Position numbers and translations under genes: made by a program. The notes beneath the pieces were generated by a model, which made no database searches, was not told the origin of the DNA, and was given only the letters and a program-made list of their open reading frames with translations. From Coprococcus phoceensis (lineage in GTDB: Bacteria > Bacillota > Clostridia > Lachnospirales > Lachnospiraceae): a DNA stretch of 64,000 nucleotides. Positions 26,064 to 35,752 of this stretch are shown piece after piece. The stretch covers positions 1,463,421 through 1,527,420 of the forward strand of contig NZ_FNWC01000007.1 of NCBI RefSeq assembly GCF_900104635.1. Direction: 5' to 3'. The number at the start of each line of letters is the position of its first letter. Within the stretch, counting starts at the first letter, position 1.

Positions 26064-27209
26064 TTACCACCACCTGCTTTCTATCTGTTCATATACTTCT
26101 TGTTCCGTCTGTAAAATCTCATCTACCGATGGATCTGCTATCGTTTTGTGTGCCTGCATACAATGCTCGATAATCTCTGGTATCTCCAGATACTTAATCT
26201 TTCGCTCCAAAAACTTACTAACTGCAAGTTCATTCGCCGCATTGAATACCGTCGGAAGTGACCCTCCCTCTTTTCCCGCTTCAAATGCAAGACGAAGTCC
26301 ATAGAACGTCTCCATATCCGGTTTTTCAAATGTCAGCTTTGACAATGCTGCAAAATCCAATCTGTCTCCCGGCAGAAATCTTCTCTCCGGATAATATAAT
26401 GCATACTGTATCGGCAGTTTCATATCCGGTGTTCCAAGCTGCGCAATGATCGCGCCGTCCACATATTCCACCATCGAATGAATGATACTCTGCGGATGCA
26501 CAACGACCTCAATCTGATCAAGTGACACATCAAAAAGCCATTTTGCTTCAATGACTTCCAAACCTTTGTTAACCAATGTAGAAGAATCGATTGTAATCTT
26601 TCTTCCCATCTCCCAATTGGGGTGTTTCAGTGCATCTTCGACCTGAATATTGAGAAGTTCTTCTCTTGTCTTTTGGCGGAAAGGTCCGCCCGATGCCGTC
26701 AGTAGAATCTTATGAAGCGCTTTCTCCTGTCCCCCCTGAAGAGACTGAAAAATGGCGCTGTGTTCACTGTCCACTGGAAGAATCGCCACCTGATATTCTT
26801 TTGCAAGCGGCATAATGATATGTCCCGCTGTCACCAGTGTCTCTTTGTTCGCAAGTGCAATGTCTTTTCCTGCCTTGATTGCCTCAATTGTTGGTCGAAT
26901 CCCAATCATTCCCACAATCGCAGTCACAAGGATCTCACTCTCTTCCATAACAGACAGTTCAATGAGTCCCTCCATGCCTGACACAATTTTGATATTCAGA
27001 TCCTTCACATTCTCACGCAGCTCTTTTGCGCGTTCCTCGCTCCATACTGCCGCCATCTTCGGATGAAATTCCCGAATCTGTCTCTCCAAAAGTTTGATGT
27101 TATTCCCTGCCGCAAGTCCAAGTACCTCTATATCCTTATTTTCTCGGACAACTTCTAACGTCTGTGTTCCTATGGATCCTGTAGATCCCAGTATTGCTAT
27201 TTTCTTCAT
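26064..27209 (-). CDS. dxr: 1-deoxy-D-xylulose 5-phosphate reductoisomerase
   Basis: Second enzyme of the MEP isoprenoid pathway: it converts DXP to MEP with NADPH and a divalent metal. The 381 residues begin with the nucleotide-binding GSTGSIGTQTLEV. ANKETLV lies near 120, the metal/substrate segment PVDSEHSAIFQ near 145, and TASGGPF and MGRKITIDSSTLVNKGLE follow. The product supports undecaprenyl phosphate synthesis by the neighbouring uppS. Confidence 0.97.
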   Translation of the reverse strand: MKKIAILGSTGSIGTQTLEVVRENKDIEVLGLAAGNNIKLLERQIREFHPKMAAVWSEERAKELRENVKDLNIKIVSGMEGLIELSVMEESEILVTAIVGMIGIRPTIEAIKAGKDIALANKETLVTAGHIIMPLAKEYQVAILPVDSEHSAIFQSLQGGQEKALHKILLTASGGPFRQKTREELLNIQVEDALKHPNWEMGRKITIDSSTLVNKGLEVIEAKWLFDVSLDQIEVVVHPQSIIHSMVEYVDGAIIAQLGTPDMKLPIQYALYYPERRFLPGDRLDFAALSKLTFEKPDMETFYGLRLAFEAGKEGGSLPTVFNAANELAVSKFLERKIKYLEIPEIIEHCMQAHKTIADPSVDEILQTEQEVYEQIESRWW

Positions 27210-27224
27210 GAAACATCCTTTCTT

Positions 27225-28028
27225 TTATCGCATCAATGCGACCGCCATATAATAAATAATCGGTGCTGTAAAGATCACACTGTCAAATCGGTCTAAAATT
27301 CCACCGTGTCCAGGAATCAGTTTTCCGTAATCTTTAATATCATGGTTACGCTTGATAGCAGATGCAGCCAAATCTCCCACCTGGGAAATCATTCCGCCAA
27401 CACCGCAAATAACCGCATATTCTAACGCATTTGCGTCCGCTCCTGATGCAAACTGATTGATTGCAAGTGCATAAATTACTCCCAAAAGTGCTGCCCCGAG
27501 AATTCCCCCGATACCGCCCTCAATAGATTTTTTCGGGCTGAGCTTCGGCGCCATCTTATGCTTTCCAATCAGCATTCCGACACAGTAAGCACAAGTGTCA
27601 CATCCCCATGAACAAAGGATAATGAGCCACACTAAATATGCCCCCTGTGTAAGCTCTCGCGTCTGGTAAACATAAGATAACATCACTGCCACATAAAACA
27701 GTCCGAAAAACGTAATCATAATCTGTTCTGATCGATACTTCGGATATGAAAATACATACACCGCCATAATGGCAACTAAAAATGCAATCGTAAGTAATGT
27801 CACCATATCAGCTCTTCCCATACGGATCATCCCATAATAGACGATACACGCCGCATAACCTACCACACCAAGTAATGTGTTGTGCACTTTCAGCACTTTA
27901 TATAATTCACTCATTCCAATCAGACTGATCAGCAGCACTGTTGCGAACAGGATATCACCTCCACTGATGATTGTCACCAATGCGATTAGGACAAGCAAAA
28001 TTCCACTCAGTAATCTTGTCTTAAACAT
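27225..28028 (-). CDS. cdsA: Phosphatidate cytidylyltransferase
   Basis: A 267-residue multipass membrane enzyme that makes CDP-diacylglycerol from phosphatidate and CTP, the branch point of phospholipid synthesis. The family signature is clear at the C-terminus (GQVGDLAASAIKRNHDIKDYGKLIPGHGG split over residues 205-245, here SQVGDLAASAIKR and LIPGHGGILDRFDS). About seven helices are predicted. It directly follows uppS with no gap. Confidence 0.95.
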   Translation of the reverse strand: MFKTRLLSGILLVLIALVTIISGGDILFATVLLISLIGMSELYKVLKVHNTLLGVVGYAACIVYYGMIRMGRADMVTLLTIAFLVAIMAVYVFSYPKYRSEQIMITFFGLFYVAVMLSYVYQTRELTQGAYLVWLIILCSWGCDTCAYCVGMLIGKHKMAPKLSPKKSIEGGIGGILGAALLGVIYALAINQFASGADANALEYAVICGVGGMISQVGDLAASAIKRNHDIKDYGKLIPGHGGILDRFDSVIFTAPIIYYMAVALMR

Positions 28029-28742
28029 CTATTCTTCTCCTTCCTTCACGCCCCCAAAACGTCTGTCTCTACTATTATAATGCTCAATGGCTTTTTTCAA
28101 TTCCTCTTTCGTAAAATCCGGCCACAATACATCTGTAAAATAAAATTCACTGTACGCAAGCTGCCATAACAAATAGTTCGATAACCGCTGTTCCCCACTT
28201 GTGCGGATCAGAAGATCCGGATCCGGAATATCATGTGTATCCAAATACTGTTCAAATACTGTTTCGCTGATTTCGTCTGCATGCAAGCGTCCGTCCTCAC
28301 AGTCTGTACACATCCTTTTCATCGCACGGATCATCTCATCACGGCTTCCGTAATTTAATGCAATTTGAAAATTCAATCCATCATTATTCTTTGACGCTTC
28401 CTCAAGCTCATCGATTCTTTTTCGAATATCATCATCCAGGGCGGTCTTGTCGCCAATCACCCGGACTTTCATACGGTTTTTCTCTGCCGTTTTCAGGCAG
28501 GTCTTCATATAATTTCTGAGAAGTTTCATCAATGCATCCACTTCACTTTTCGGTCTGCTCCAGTTCTCCGTCGAAAACGCATAGACTGTCAGATATTTGA
28601 TTCCCATCTTATATGCCTCTTCACAGATGCGCTCCACATTCTTGCTTCCCTGTGCATGCCCATAGTTTCTTGGCATCCCTTTTTTCTTTGCCCAACGACC
28701 ATTTCCATCTAAAATAATCGCCACGTGCTGTGGTACGTTCAT
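28029..28742 (-). CDS. uppS: Isoprenyl transferase (undecaprenyl diphosphate synthase)
   Basis: A 237-residue cis-prenyltransferase that extends farnesyl diphosphate to the C55 carrier for wall synthesis. Motifs: LDGNGRWAKKKGMPRNYGH near residue 10 (catalytic Asp), YAFSTENW near 60, and DLLIRTSGEQRLSNYLLWQ near 185. The ATG at 28742 is chosen for GGAGG 7 nt upstream; the frame stays open 22 codons further without a better start. Confidence 0.96.
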   Translation of the reverse strand: MNVPQHVAIILDGNGRWAKKKGMPRNYGHAQGSKNVERICEEAYKMGIKYLTVYAFSTENWSRPKSEVDALMKLLRNYMKTCLKTAEKNRMKVRVIGDKTALDDDIRKRIDELEEASKNNDGLNFQIALNYGSRDEMIRAMKRMCTDCEDGRLHADEISETVFEQYLDTHDIPDPDLLIRTSGEQRLSNYLLWQLAYSEFYFTDVLWPDFTKEELKKAIEHYNSRDRRFGGVKEGEE

Positions 28743-28839
28743 ACAACGTCCTCCTTTTCTTTTGGTGCATACTGTCAAAGAAGATAAGCAAAGTCTGCAT
28801 CTTAGCATTCCTCACTTATCTTCTTGCTCATCTTATCTC

Positions 28840-29391
28840 TTAAACAGTAAGAACTTCTTTTGATTTTGCTTCTACTGATTTATCTACTTCTTTGATGTAT
28901 TTATCTGTTAATTTTTGTAATTCTTCTTCTAATCCTTTGATCTCGTCTTCAGAAACATCGCTTCCTTTTAACTTCTTAAATGCGTCATTTCCATCACGAC
29001 GGATATTTCTGACTGCAACTTTTGCTGCCTCACCTTTTTTCTTAACATCTTTTACAAGTTCTTTTCTTCGTTCTTCTGTCAGTTCCGGGAACACAAGGCG
29101 AATTACTGTACCGTCATTTGTCGGATTGATTCCGATATCTGATGTCAGGATTGCTTTTTCAATCTCTTTTACCATACTCTTTTCCCATGGCTGAATCTGA
29201 ATCATACGAGCCTCTGGAACAGAGATATTTGCCACCTGCTGAATCGGTGTTGCTGAACCATAATAATCTACTGTCAGCTTATCTAAAATGTGTGGGTTAG
29301 CGCGCCCTGCACGGATTGTTGCAAGCTCTGCATCCAGACTGTGTAATGTTTTCTGCATCTTTGTATCATATACCTGTAATTTTTCGTTCAT
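28840..29391 (-). CDS. frr: Ribosome recycling factor
   Basis: A 183-residue RRF, which splits post-termination ribosomes together with EF-G. The whole length aligns with the family pattern: [23 protein letters not shown] near residue 25, QPWEKSM near 75, [18 protein letters not shown] near 105, and [15 protein letters not shown] near 130. The ATG at 29391 follows GGAGG; five upstream codons in frame are not needed. It lies between pyrH and uppS, the usual order. Confidence 0.97.
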   Translation of the reverse strand: MNEKLQVYDTKMQKTLHSLDAELATIRAGRANPHILDKLTVDYYGSATPIQQVANISVPEARMIQIQPWEKSMVKEIEKAILTSDIGINPTNDGTVIRLVFPELTEERRKELVKDVKKKGEAAKVAVRNIRRDGNDAFKKLKGSDVSEDEIKGLEEELQKLTDKYIKEVDKSVEAKSKEVLTV

Positions 29392-29414
29392 AATCATATC
29401 CTCCAAAATCTCTC

Positions 29415-30110
29415 TTATACTGTCACTTTTGTTCCTGTGAATGTACCTTTCATTGTCTCAACAATACTGTTTTCTTCATTCAATCCGAAGACTAACATCG
29501 GCATCTTATTCTCCATACATAAAATAGACGCCGCAAGATCTACAGCCGCAAGACGTTTGTCAATCGTCTCCTGAATTGTGATCTCATCATATTTTTTCGC
29601 ATCCGGGTTCAACTTCGGATCGCTGTCGTAAATACCGTCAATTGCCTTTGCAAGCAGCATTGCATCCGCCTCAATCTCAATCGCCCGAAGAACTGCTCCT
29701 GTATCTGTTGAAAAATATGGATGTCCTGTTCCTCCTGCAAAGAAAATAACCTTTCCACTGTTTAACGCCTCAACTGCTGCGTCTTTTGAAAACAGACTTG
29801 TAAATGCGCCGCATGTAAACGGTGTGAAAATCTCTGTCTTCATTCCAACATGTCTGAAAATATCAGATACGTAAATACAGTTCATAACCGTTGCAAGCAT
29901 TCCAATCTGGTCTGCCTTTGTGCGGTCGATCGTCTCACTTGTTCTTCCTCTCCAGAAGTTCCCGCCGCCTGTCACGATTGCGACCTGGATCCCATCGTTT
30001 ACCAGCTGCTTTACCTGATTGGCAACCCCGATACAAGTTGCCTCATCAAAACCAGTCTTTTTATCTCCTGCTAAAGCTTCCCCGCTCAGCTTTAATAACA
30101 CTCTTTTCAT
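29415..30110 (-). CDS. pyrH: UMP kinase
   Basis: A 231-residue bacterial-type UMP kinase (amino acid kinase fold) making UDP from [13 protein letters not shown] at the N-terminus, [11 protein letters not shown] near 45, [15 protein letters not shown] near 115, and [14 protein letters not shown] near 135 are all present. It is first in the pyrH-frr-uppS-cdsA-dxr-rseP run. A TATAAT sequence lies upstream near 30150, but a convincing -35 is not seen. Confidence 0.97.
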   Translation of the reverse strand: MKRVLLKLSGEALAGDKKTGFDEATCIGVANQVKQLVNDGIQVAIVTGGGNFWRGRTSETIDRTKADQIGMLATVMNCIYVSDIFRHVGMKTEIFTPFTCGAFTSLFSKDAAVEALNSGKVIFFAGGTGHPYFSTDTGAVLRAIEIEADAMLLAKAIDGIYDSDPKLNPDAKKYDEITIQETIDKRLAAVDLAASILCMENKMPMLVFGLNEENSIVETMKGTFTGTKVTV

Positions 30111-30281
30111 ATGTCTGCTCCTTATTCTATTTTTTCCTCTTGTGTTTCATTATTATATCATAAAGCTTTCTTCGTGCACAGTCTATTTTGCTATCCTTTT
30201 AGAAAATTTTAACTTTTATTTATATTTAAACCATATTTTTTCCCATCCAAACATGCTATGATACTTTCAGAGGTGAACAAT

Positions 30282-30677
30282 ATGAAGGAAAAATTACAAC
30301 ATTTTATGATGGGACGCTATGGCATCGATTCATTTTCCAAATTTTTGCTTGGAGTGACTGTTTTCTTCTGTGCCATAGATTTGTTTTTTCATAGCGTCGT
30401 TTTGAATTCCTGGACACTGCTTTTACTCATTTATACCTATTACCGTGTGTTCTCAAAGAACCATAGCAAACGGTATCAGGAAAATATGAGATTCTTACAG
30501 ATAAAGAATAAGCTTTTAGCAAGATTCCAGCGTGAAAAATCACACATGCAGCAGCGGAAAACACATCATATTTATACTTGTCCGACATGTAAACAAAAGA
30601 TCCGTATTCCAAAAGGAAAAGGACGTATCTGCATTACCTGTCCAAAATGTAAGACAGAATTCACACGGACAAGTTAA
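30282..30677 (+). CDS. Small membrane protein with C-terminal zinc ribbon
   Basis: A 131-residue protein: a hydrophobic stretch of about two helices at residues 20-65, a basic linker, and a C-terminal treble-type zinc ribbon with CPTCKQKIRIPKGKG and CPKCKTEF (four Cys, residues 103-125). The ATG at 30282 is chosen with GAGGTG upstream. It is divergent from pyrH and ends before a strong terminator. Function unknown. Confidence 0.8.
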   Translation: MKEKLQHFMMGRYGIDSFSKFLLGVTVFFCAIDLFFHSVVLNSWTLLLLIYTYYRVFSKNHSKRYQENMRFLQIKNKLLARFQREKSHMQQRKTHHIYTCPTCKQKIRIPKGKGRICITCPKCKTEFTRTS

Positions 30678-30682
30678 AAATC

Positions 30683-30720
30683 AGCATCGGTACACAACTC
30701 TGTGAACCGATGCTATTTTT
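30683..30720. terminator. Bidirectional terminator
   Basis: Stem AGCATCGGT (30683-30691) with ACCGATGCT (30706-30714), then ATTTTT on the plus strand. It lies between convergent genes and touches the stop of the ClC gene. Confidence 0.8.
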
Positions 30721-32287
30721 ACTCCTGTATTTGTTCTGCACACAACGCCTCCATTTTCTCATGTACATAAGAAAAATCCCTCTCGTCATTTATCGTAACA
30801 ATCACATCGCTTGCGGACAAAATAGTCCCTCCTTTTGGGATGATCTCTTTTTCGCCACGCTTAATCGCAACTAAAAGGCAGTGTTTTGGCCAGTCAATCT
30901 GCGCTACCGCTTTATGTACCAACAAAGAGCCATGCATGATAACATGCTCAGATAATATCTTCTGACCCGTTGTTTTCACCTGCTCTTCCCCCCGATTTTT
31001 CAAAAGTCTGCCCAGCAAGCTTTCATAAATCGGCTCTGATTTCATCAAACTTGCGACCACATATGCCACAATCGAGACAACTGACAGCGACAGCATCTGA
31101 CTTAGCGATCCGGTCATCTCAAAAATCAAGATAATTCCGGTAATCGGCGCTCTTACTATCGCAGTAAAATACCCGGCCATAGCAAGCAGGACAAAGTTAT
31201 TGATATACTCCGGGCTCATTCCGAAATATGTCGTTCCGACCATTCCAAAAATACCGCCGATAAATGCCCCTAACACCAGAAGCGGAAAAAATATTCCTCC
31301 AGGTGCACCACTGCCAAAACAAATGGCAGAGAACACAAACTTTGCGACAAGCAAAAAAACAACACTTGTAAGAGCCAACTCTCCATGGGTCAAAGCATCG
31401 ATCAGATTATGCCCGCTTCCAAGAAGTTCCGGCATGATAAATCCCAAAACACCCGCTAACAAAAATGGGAGCATAACTTTTGTGATTTCGTTTAATCCTT
31501 TTGTCTTTTTATAAAGTCCTTGTACAGTTAACGTAAACCAATTATAAAAAGCTCCCATCACACCAAGGATGACACCAAGCAGCAGAATCATCCAATAATA
31601 ACTCTGTGGTAATGCATGCCCAATATCAAATTGAAATACCGGATCCAGTCCAAATACCTTTGAAGAAATATAATCTGCCGTAATCGATGAGGTCATGACA
31701 GACACGAGCACAGACACTGAAAAATTCTTATGAATTTCTTCAAGTGAAAACATCACCCCTGCAAGAGGTGCATGAAATGCCGCAGATAGTCCCGCACTGG
31801 CACCACAAGTCAGCAAAAATTTTTCTTCTGTCTTTCCCCTGTCAAGCATTTTGGAAATTCCTTTTCCCGTCATTGCGCCAAGCTGAATGGACGGGCCCTC
31901 TCTTCCAAGAGAAAGTCCGGCAAACAAAGATAAAAATCCTCCTAAGAACTTTGCTGGCAGCACTCTATACCACCGCTGATTCAGTTTCCCGATCATCTCT
32001 CCTTCAAGCTGTGGAATTCCACTTCCTGAGATCATCGGCTCCCACTTCACAAGCAAGCCTACAATAACCGCAAACAGTACCAAAATAACGAACCACAAAC
32101 ACATCTTGACCGGAGAACCTTTTGCATAATGCAAAATCATCTGCAGCCACTCTCCTGCATATGCCAGCACAAGCCGGTATAGCAGCACAATTCCCCCCGC
32201 CACTGCTCCAACTAGAAGACCTTCTCCAATCAACACCATATGAAATCGTTCCGCTCTGTTTAGAACGTACGACGTATCCTTTTTCAC
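30719..32287 (-). CDS. ClC-family chloride channel/H+ exchanger with C-terminal RCK_C (TrkA-C) domain
   Basis: A 522-residue ClC protein. The three chloride-filter segments are intact: GSGIPQLEG near residue 92, GREGPSIQLG near 130 with the gating Glu, and GSGAPGGIFFPLL near 325. Residues about 440-515 form a TrkA-C-like ligand-binding domain (VHKAVAQIDWPKHCLLVAIKRG, GGTILSASDVIVTI). The gating Glu favours Cl-/H+ exchange over a channel. It lies 13 bp after the TPR-DUF4125 gene and is likely co-transcribed. No fluoride riboswitch is visible and the filter is not of the CLC-F type. Confidence 0.93.
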   Translation of the reverse strand: MKKDTSYVLNRAERFHMVLIGEGLLVGAVAGGIVLLYRLVLAYAGEWLQMILHYAKGSPVKMCLWFVILVLFAVIVGLLVKWEPMISGSGIPQLEGEMIGKLNQRWYRVLPAKFLGGFLSLFAGLSLGREGPSIQLGAMTGKGISKMLDRGKTEEKFLLTCGASAGLSAAFHAPLAGVMFSLEEIHKNFSVSVLVSVMTSSITADYISSKVFGLDPVFQFDIGHALPQSYYWMILLLGVILGVMGAFYNWFTLTVQGLYKKTKGLNEITKVMLPFLLAGVLGFIMPELLGSGHNLIDALTHGELALTSVVFLLVAKFVFSAICFGSGAPGGIFFPLLVLGAFIGGIFGMVGTTYFGMSPEYINNFVLLAMAGYFTAIVRAPITGIILIFEMTGSLSQMLSLSVVSIVAYVVASLMKSEPIYESLLGRLLKNRGEEQVKTTGQKILSEHVIMHGSLLVHKAVAQIDWPKHCLLVAIKRGEKEIIPKGGTILSASDVIVTINDERDFSYVHEKMEALCAEQIQE

Positions 32288-32300
32288 TTTTCTCTCACTC

Positions 32301-34544
32301 CTATTTTATTTCTGCATCTTCCAACGTTTTATAGCCATAAAATGCCGTTGTATAGCGCATGATTTCTTCTGTCATATTTTTTTGTTCCTGCACAAACGCC
32401 ACAATACGTCTTCCATAGAGCACCAATGTCTGCATAGAATATGTCTTAAGTTCTCCCCGCAGATAAGTCTCAAAAGAAATATCATACAGTGTATCTTCCG
32501 ATGTGTGGATGATTCTTGCCTGTCCGGACAGGTGCGGATATTTTTCAGCAAACTCCTCTCGCCATCCAACCTGAATCGCCACAATCTGCTCAACCATAGC
32601 CTGTTTTTCTTCTGAAATCTTCGGAAGTCCCGTGGCAATCGCTTCGTATTCTTTTGGAGCTGTAGACTCCATCATATAAGCATACTTTTCCATCACCAGA
32701 TTTCTTCCCTGCGCTTTTCCCTCTTGAAGATCCTGCCAGTAACTCTCCAAAAGAGGCAGATCCCATATCAAAAACTGGCTTTTGCGCATCACATCAAACG
32801 TCTCAAAATCATCCTGACACGCAGCACGCCCGCCTGTATTTCTCACATTTTGAAACATCTCCCACTCCATTTCTACAATTTGTTCTATTATCGGATTCAT
32901 CTCTTCTTTCGCCTCCAAAATTCTTTCCACATGCAATTCCAAAAACGTCTCCTCCCCATATGTCAGGTTTTGTCGTTTCAGTTCTTCTAACAGCCTTGCA
33001 CAAATTTCTTCCACCACGCTCTCCCGTTCTCCTTCTGAAGAAAGTACCTGTTCAAACAGCGGTTTCAATTCACTTAAGCGTTCTAGATTTTCAAGACCTC
33101 TCCACGCCCATTTATAATACGGCATATACCTTCGATTCAAAAGATATGCTGTCCGCATTCCTTCCCGCACAAATTCGTCTAGCGCAAGATTTGCTGCTAC
33201 AATATCATTTCGTTTTTTACATCTTCCATAATTATACTGCCCGGCTTGTGCTGTCAGCGCAACGGCATTTGCAAGTCTTCGTTTCCAGACAGCAAATGGC
33301 ATTCCATTTTGCAGTTGTTCCCGAATTGCCGAAAATTCTCCCAATGGGTCATCAAACATCTCCCCATTCACTGCCATGGCAAGTTTTTCGTCTTCCATCT
33401 CACTCCATGCACCGTTTCCGGTAAACTCTTCATAAAATTCAGGAATACTTAGCACTCCCACACGTCCGCCTCCTCGCTTTGAAGTATTCCGTGCCGGATA
33501 ACCCATAAAAGCCTTCGGGAGCGCCTCATATGCTTCCTGCATCTTTTGACCTACTTTTTCATAGTCTTTCTCCGTAAGCCAAAGACAGAATCCCGGTCCA
33601 AAATCATGATCCTTTGACCACATGTCGTCAAACCCGAGACACTCTGAGCCATGCCCAACAAGACCTGCTGCCACACGATCTGCATATTCTGGAAATTGCT
33701 CTTTTAGCATCGCTTTCCCGTAAGTCTCATAGTAGCATTTTGACAATTCGAGACCTGAAATCTCTTTTTTCGGTCTTCGTATGTTCTCATAAGTTTCTTT
33801 CGCCTCTTTTTTCAGATACTCTGCCTCTTTTGCAAATCCAGCTTTCGAAAGCACAATTGCGCAGTTTTCACAAGTCATTGCATAAGACTCATTCTTCCCA
33901 AAATGCGCCAAAATCTCCCGCAATGCTTCTGTATAGGCCGAAATTGCTTTTTCCAATTCTCCCTGCTCATAGTGCCCCTGTGCAAGAAGTGCCAACGCAC
34001 CGCAATAGTGCGCATCTTTTTCTTCACATTCCTCAAATCGTTCAATCGCCCTCTGCACATATTCAATCCCTTGTGCAAATTCTTCCTTTTCATAGCAGAC
34101 TGACGCCAGATTTGCATAGGTTGTCGCCTCTTCCACTTTATGATCCGGAAGGTTTCTAACAATTGCAAGCGCCTGCAAAAGACAGCTCTCTGCCGTCCCA
34201 TAGTCTTCTTTTTGCTGAAATGCCATACTCATATTATTATAAAGTCCCGCCAAACGCTCATCTTGAATTCCAAGATTTTTGAAAATCTGTTCCGCTGCCC
34301 GGTACATCGCAATCGCCTTTTCGCACATACCTGCTGCTCGATATGCGGTCGCCGCATTCAAAAGTGTCGTCCCATGCGCCTCACTCTCCTGTAAACCAAG
34401 CTCTTTCACCAGTTCCAGCATCTCTTTTGAAATCTTTAGCGCCTCCTCATAGTTGCTGATACTTCTATAGTAACCAATCTGTTCATTTCCCTGAACCAAT
34501 CTTTCCATTGTTCCTGGATCTATCTGTTTGTTTTCTTCCTGCAT
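32301..34544 (-). CDS. TPR - DUF4037 - DUF4125 multidomain protein
   Basis: A 747-residue soluble protein. Residues about 20-250 are six or so TPR units (ALKISKEMLELVKELG, TYANLASVCYEKEEFAQGIEYVQ). Residues 265-510 match DUF4037, a nucleotidyltransferase-fold family (AAGLVGHGSECLGFDDMWSKDHDFGPGFCLWL, in which the paired D-x-D supports metal binding). Residues 545-745 match DUF4125 (EMEWEMFQNVRNTGGRAACQDDFETF). DUF4037 and DUF4125 are often adjacent genes or fused. No function is established. It is translated just ahead of the ClC transporter. Confidence 0.8.
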   Translation of the reverse strand: MQEENKQIDPGTMERLVQGNEQIGYYRSISNYEEALKISKEMLELVKELGLQESEAHGTTLLNAATAYRAAGMCEKAIAMYRAAEQIFKNLGIQDERLAGLYNNMSMAFQQKEDYGTAESCLLQALAIVRNLPDHKVEEATTYANLASVCYEKEEFAQGIEYVQRAIERFEECEEKDAHYCGALALLAQGHYEQGELEKAISAYTEALREILAHFGKNESYAMTCENCAIVLSKAGFAKEAEYLKKEAKETYENIRRPKKEISGLELSKCYYETYGKAMLKEQFPEYADRVAAGLVGHGSECLGFDDMWSKDHDFGPGFCLWLTEKDYEKVGQKMQEAYEALPKAFMGYPARNTSKRGGGRVGVLSIPEFYEEFTGNGAWSEMEDEKLAMAVNGEMFDDPLGEFSAIREQLQNGMPFAVWKRRLANAVALTAQAGQYNYGRCKKRNDIVAANLALDEFVREGMRTAYLLNRRYMPYYKWAWRGLENLERLSELKPLFEQVLSSEGERESVVEEICARLLEELKRQNLTYGEETFLELHVERILEAKEEMNPIIEQIVEMEWEMFQNVRNTGGRAACQDDFETFDVMRKSQFLIWDLPLLESYWQDLQEGKAQGRNLVMEKYAYMMESTAPKEYEAIATGLPKISEEKQAMVEQIVAIQVGWREEFAEKYPHLSGQARIIHTSEDTLYDISFETYLRGELKTYSMQTLVLYGRRIVAFVQEQKNMTEEIMRYTTAFYGYKTLEDAEIK

Positions 34545-34744
34545 TTTGTTTCCTCATTTCCTGCCCCTTTCGGCATTCTTTTACACTATTTTTTATTATA
34601 GCCAATTTCATGCAGTAACACAACCTGCAGAAATTCTGCAATGTAATCTTAATTTATTTTAATAAATTTATCACTTTTCATTAAACACTTTTTTTGTTAC
34701 GTGCGTTATAATATTTTTACTATGTACAAGAGAGGATTTTATTT
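34545..34744. other. Divergent promoter region with a 15-bp palindrome
   Basis: The gap between two divergent genes holds TGCAGAAATTCTGCA (34626-34640), a perfect odd palindrome usable as an operator. It also holds a TATAAT at about 34706 for the C39-like peptidase gene, with no clear -35. Confidence 0.45.
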
Positions 34745-35710
34745 ATGGATTCAAGAAATTTAGATCATATAAATTACAGTTACACTGATTCAGAACGCGC
34801 TAAAAGAAACGCGCTAAAAAAACGCAGAAGAAAGCAGCTTCTCATACAAAGATGCGTCTTTTTTCTCATCGCCCTGCTTTTTCTGATACTCTTGGGAAAA
34901 ACAGTATTCTCTATCAAAGAAAAATTATTTCCAAAGATAACGTCTTCCGAAGGGAACAATACTTCTGCAAATAAAGCAAAGAAAAAAATTGAATTCACAC
35001 CGATCCCATCTGACACTGCTTCATTGCCTTCCGATGTCGTGACAAACTTGAATAACATGGCCGCAAGCGACAAGCGTGTCGCAGAAATTGTGAACCACTA
35101 CGACCAGTATCCTGCTGATTTGCTGGAACTGCTCTCAAAAAATACCGAGGCAACTGATTTCGTTCTAAATTACCCATCTGAAAAGGACAAGCCTTGCGCC
35201 GATACAATCGGCGATGTCACAAAAGGGGTAATTCCGCACCTTCTTCAATGGGATACACGATGGGGCTACGGAATCTACGGGGATAATTTTCTAGCCATCA
35301 ACGGCTGCGGACCAACTTCCCTTGCAATGGTAGTTTCCGGACTGACCGGAGACAATACGATCACCCCATATAAGATTGCACAATATGCAGCTTCCAACGG
35401 ACTCTATGTTCCGGAATCCGGTTCCAGCTGGGAACTGATGCGGATAGGCGCCAAGCAATATGGAATCACCTCTCAGGAACTTGTATTAGATGAATCTGTT
35501 ATGGCAAACCAACTCGCTTCTGGGCACCCGATTATCTGTAGTATGCGTCCCGGAGATTTTACTACTACCGGACACTTTATTGTGTTGAACGGATATGAGA
35601 ATGGACAGTTTCATGTCTTGGACCCAAACAGCAATGCAAACAGCGAAAAGTTGTGGAGCTACGAACGACTTTCTCCACAGATTAATAATCTTTGGGCATT
35701 TTCTATTTAA
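34745..35710 (+). CDS. C39-like cysteine peptidase, membrane-anchored
   Basis: A 321-residue protein with a basic N-terminus and one membrane helix (residues 35-57), then a linker and a Peptidase_C39_2 domain at about 170-321. Catalytic residues are readable: Cys in NGCGPTSLAMV (near 194), His in TGHFIVLNGY (near 281), Asp in HVLDPNSN. Such proteins act outside the cell on peptides or the wall; this one lacks a transporter, unlike bacteriocin-maturation C39 domains. Terminator follows. Confidence 0.85.
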   Translation: MDSRNLDHINYSYTDSERAKRNALKKRRRKQLLIQRCVFFLIALLFLILLGKTVFSIKEKLFPKITSSEGNNTSANKAKKKIEFTPIPSDTASLPSDVVTNLNNMAASDKRVAEIVNHYDQYPADLLELLSKNTEATDFVLNYPSEKDKPCADTIGDVTKGVIPHLLQWDTRWGYGIYGDNFLAINGCGPTSLAMVVSGLTGDNTITPYKIAQYAASNGLYVPESGSSWELMRIGAKQYGITSQELVLDESVMANQLASGHPIICSMRPGDFTTTGHFIVLNGYENGQFHVLDPNSNANSEKLWSYERLSPQINNLWAFSI

Positions 35711-35715
35711 AAAGA

Positions 35716-35752
35716 AGGAGCCAGATCAATTTGATTCTGACTCCATTCTTTA
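35716..35752. terminator. Bidirectional terminator
   Basis: Imperfect stem GGAGCCAGATCAA with TTGATTCTGACTCC (35717-35744) followed by ATTCTTTATTTT. It lies between convergent genes. Confidence 0.75.

Noticed and set aside
32288..32300. Fluoride riboswitch ahead of the ClC gene
   Set aside because: The gap is only 13 bases and the ClC filter is the chloride type with GREGP, not the CLC-F type.
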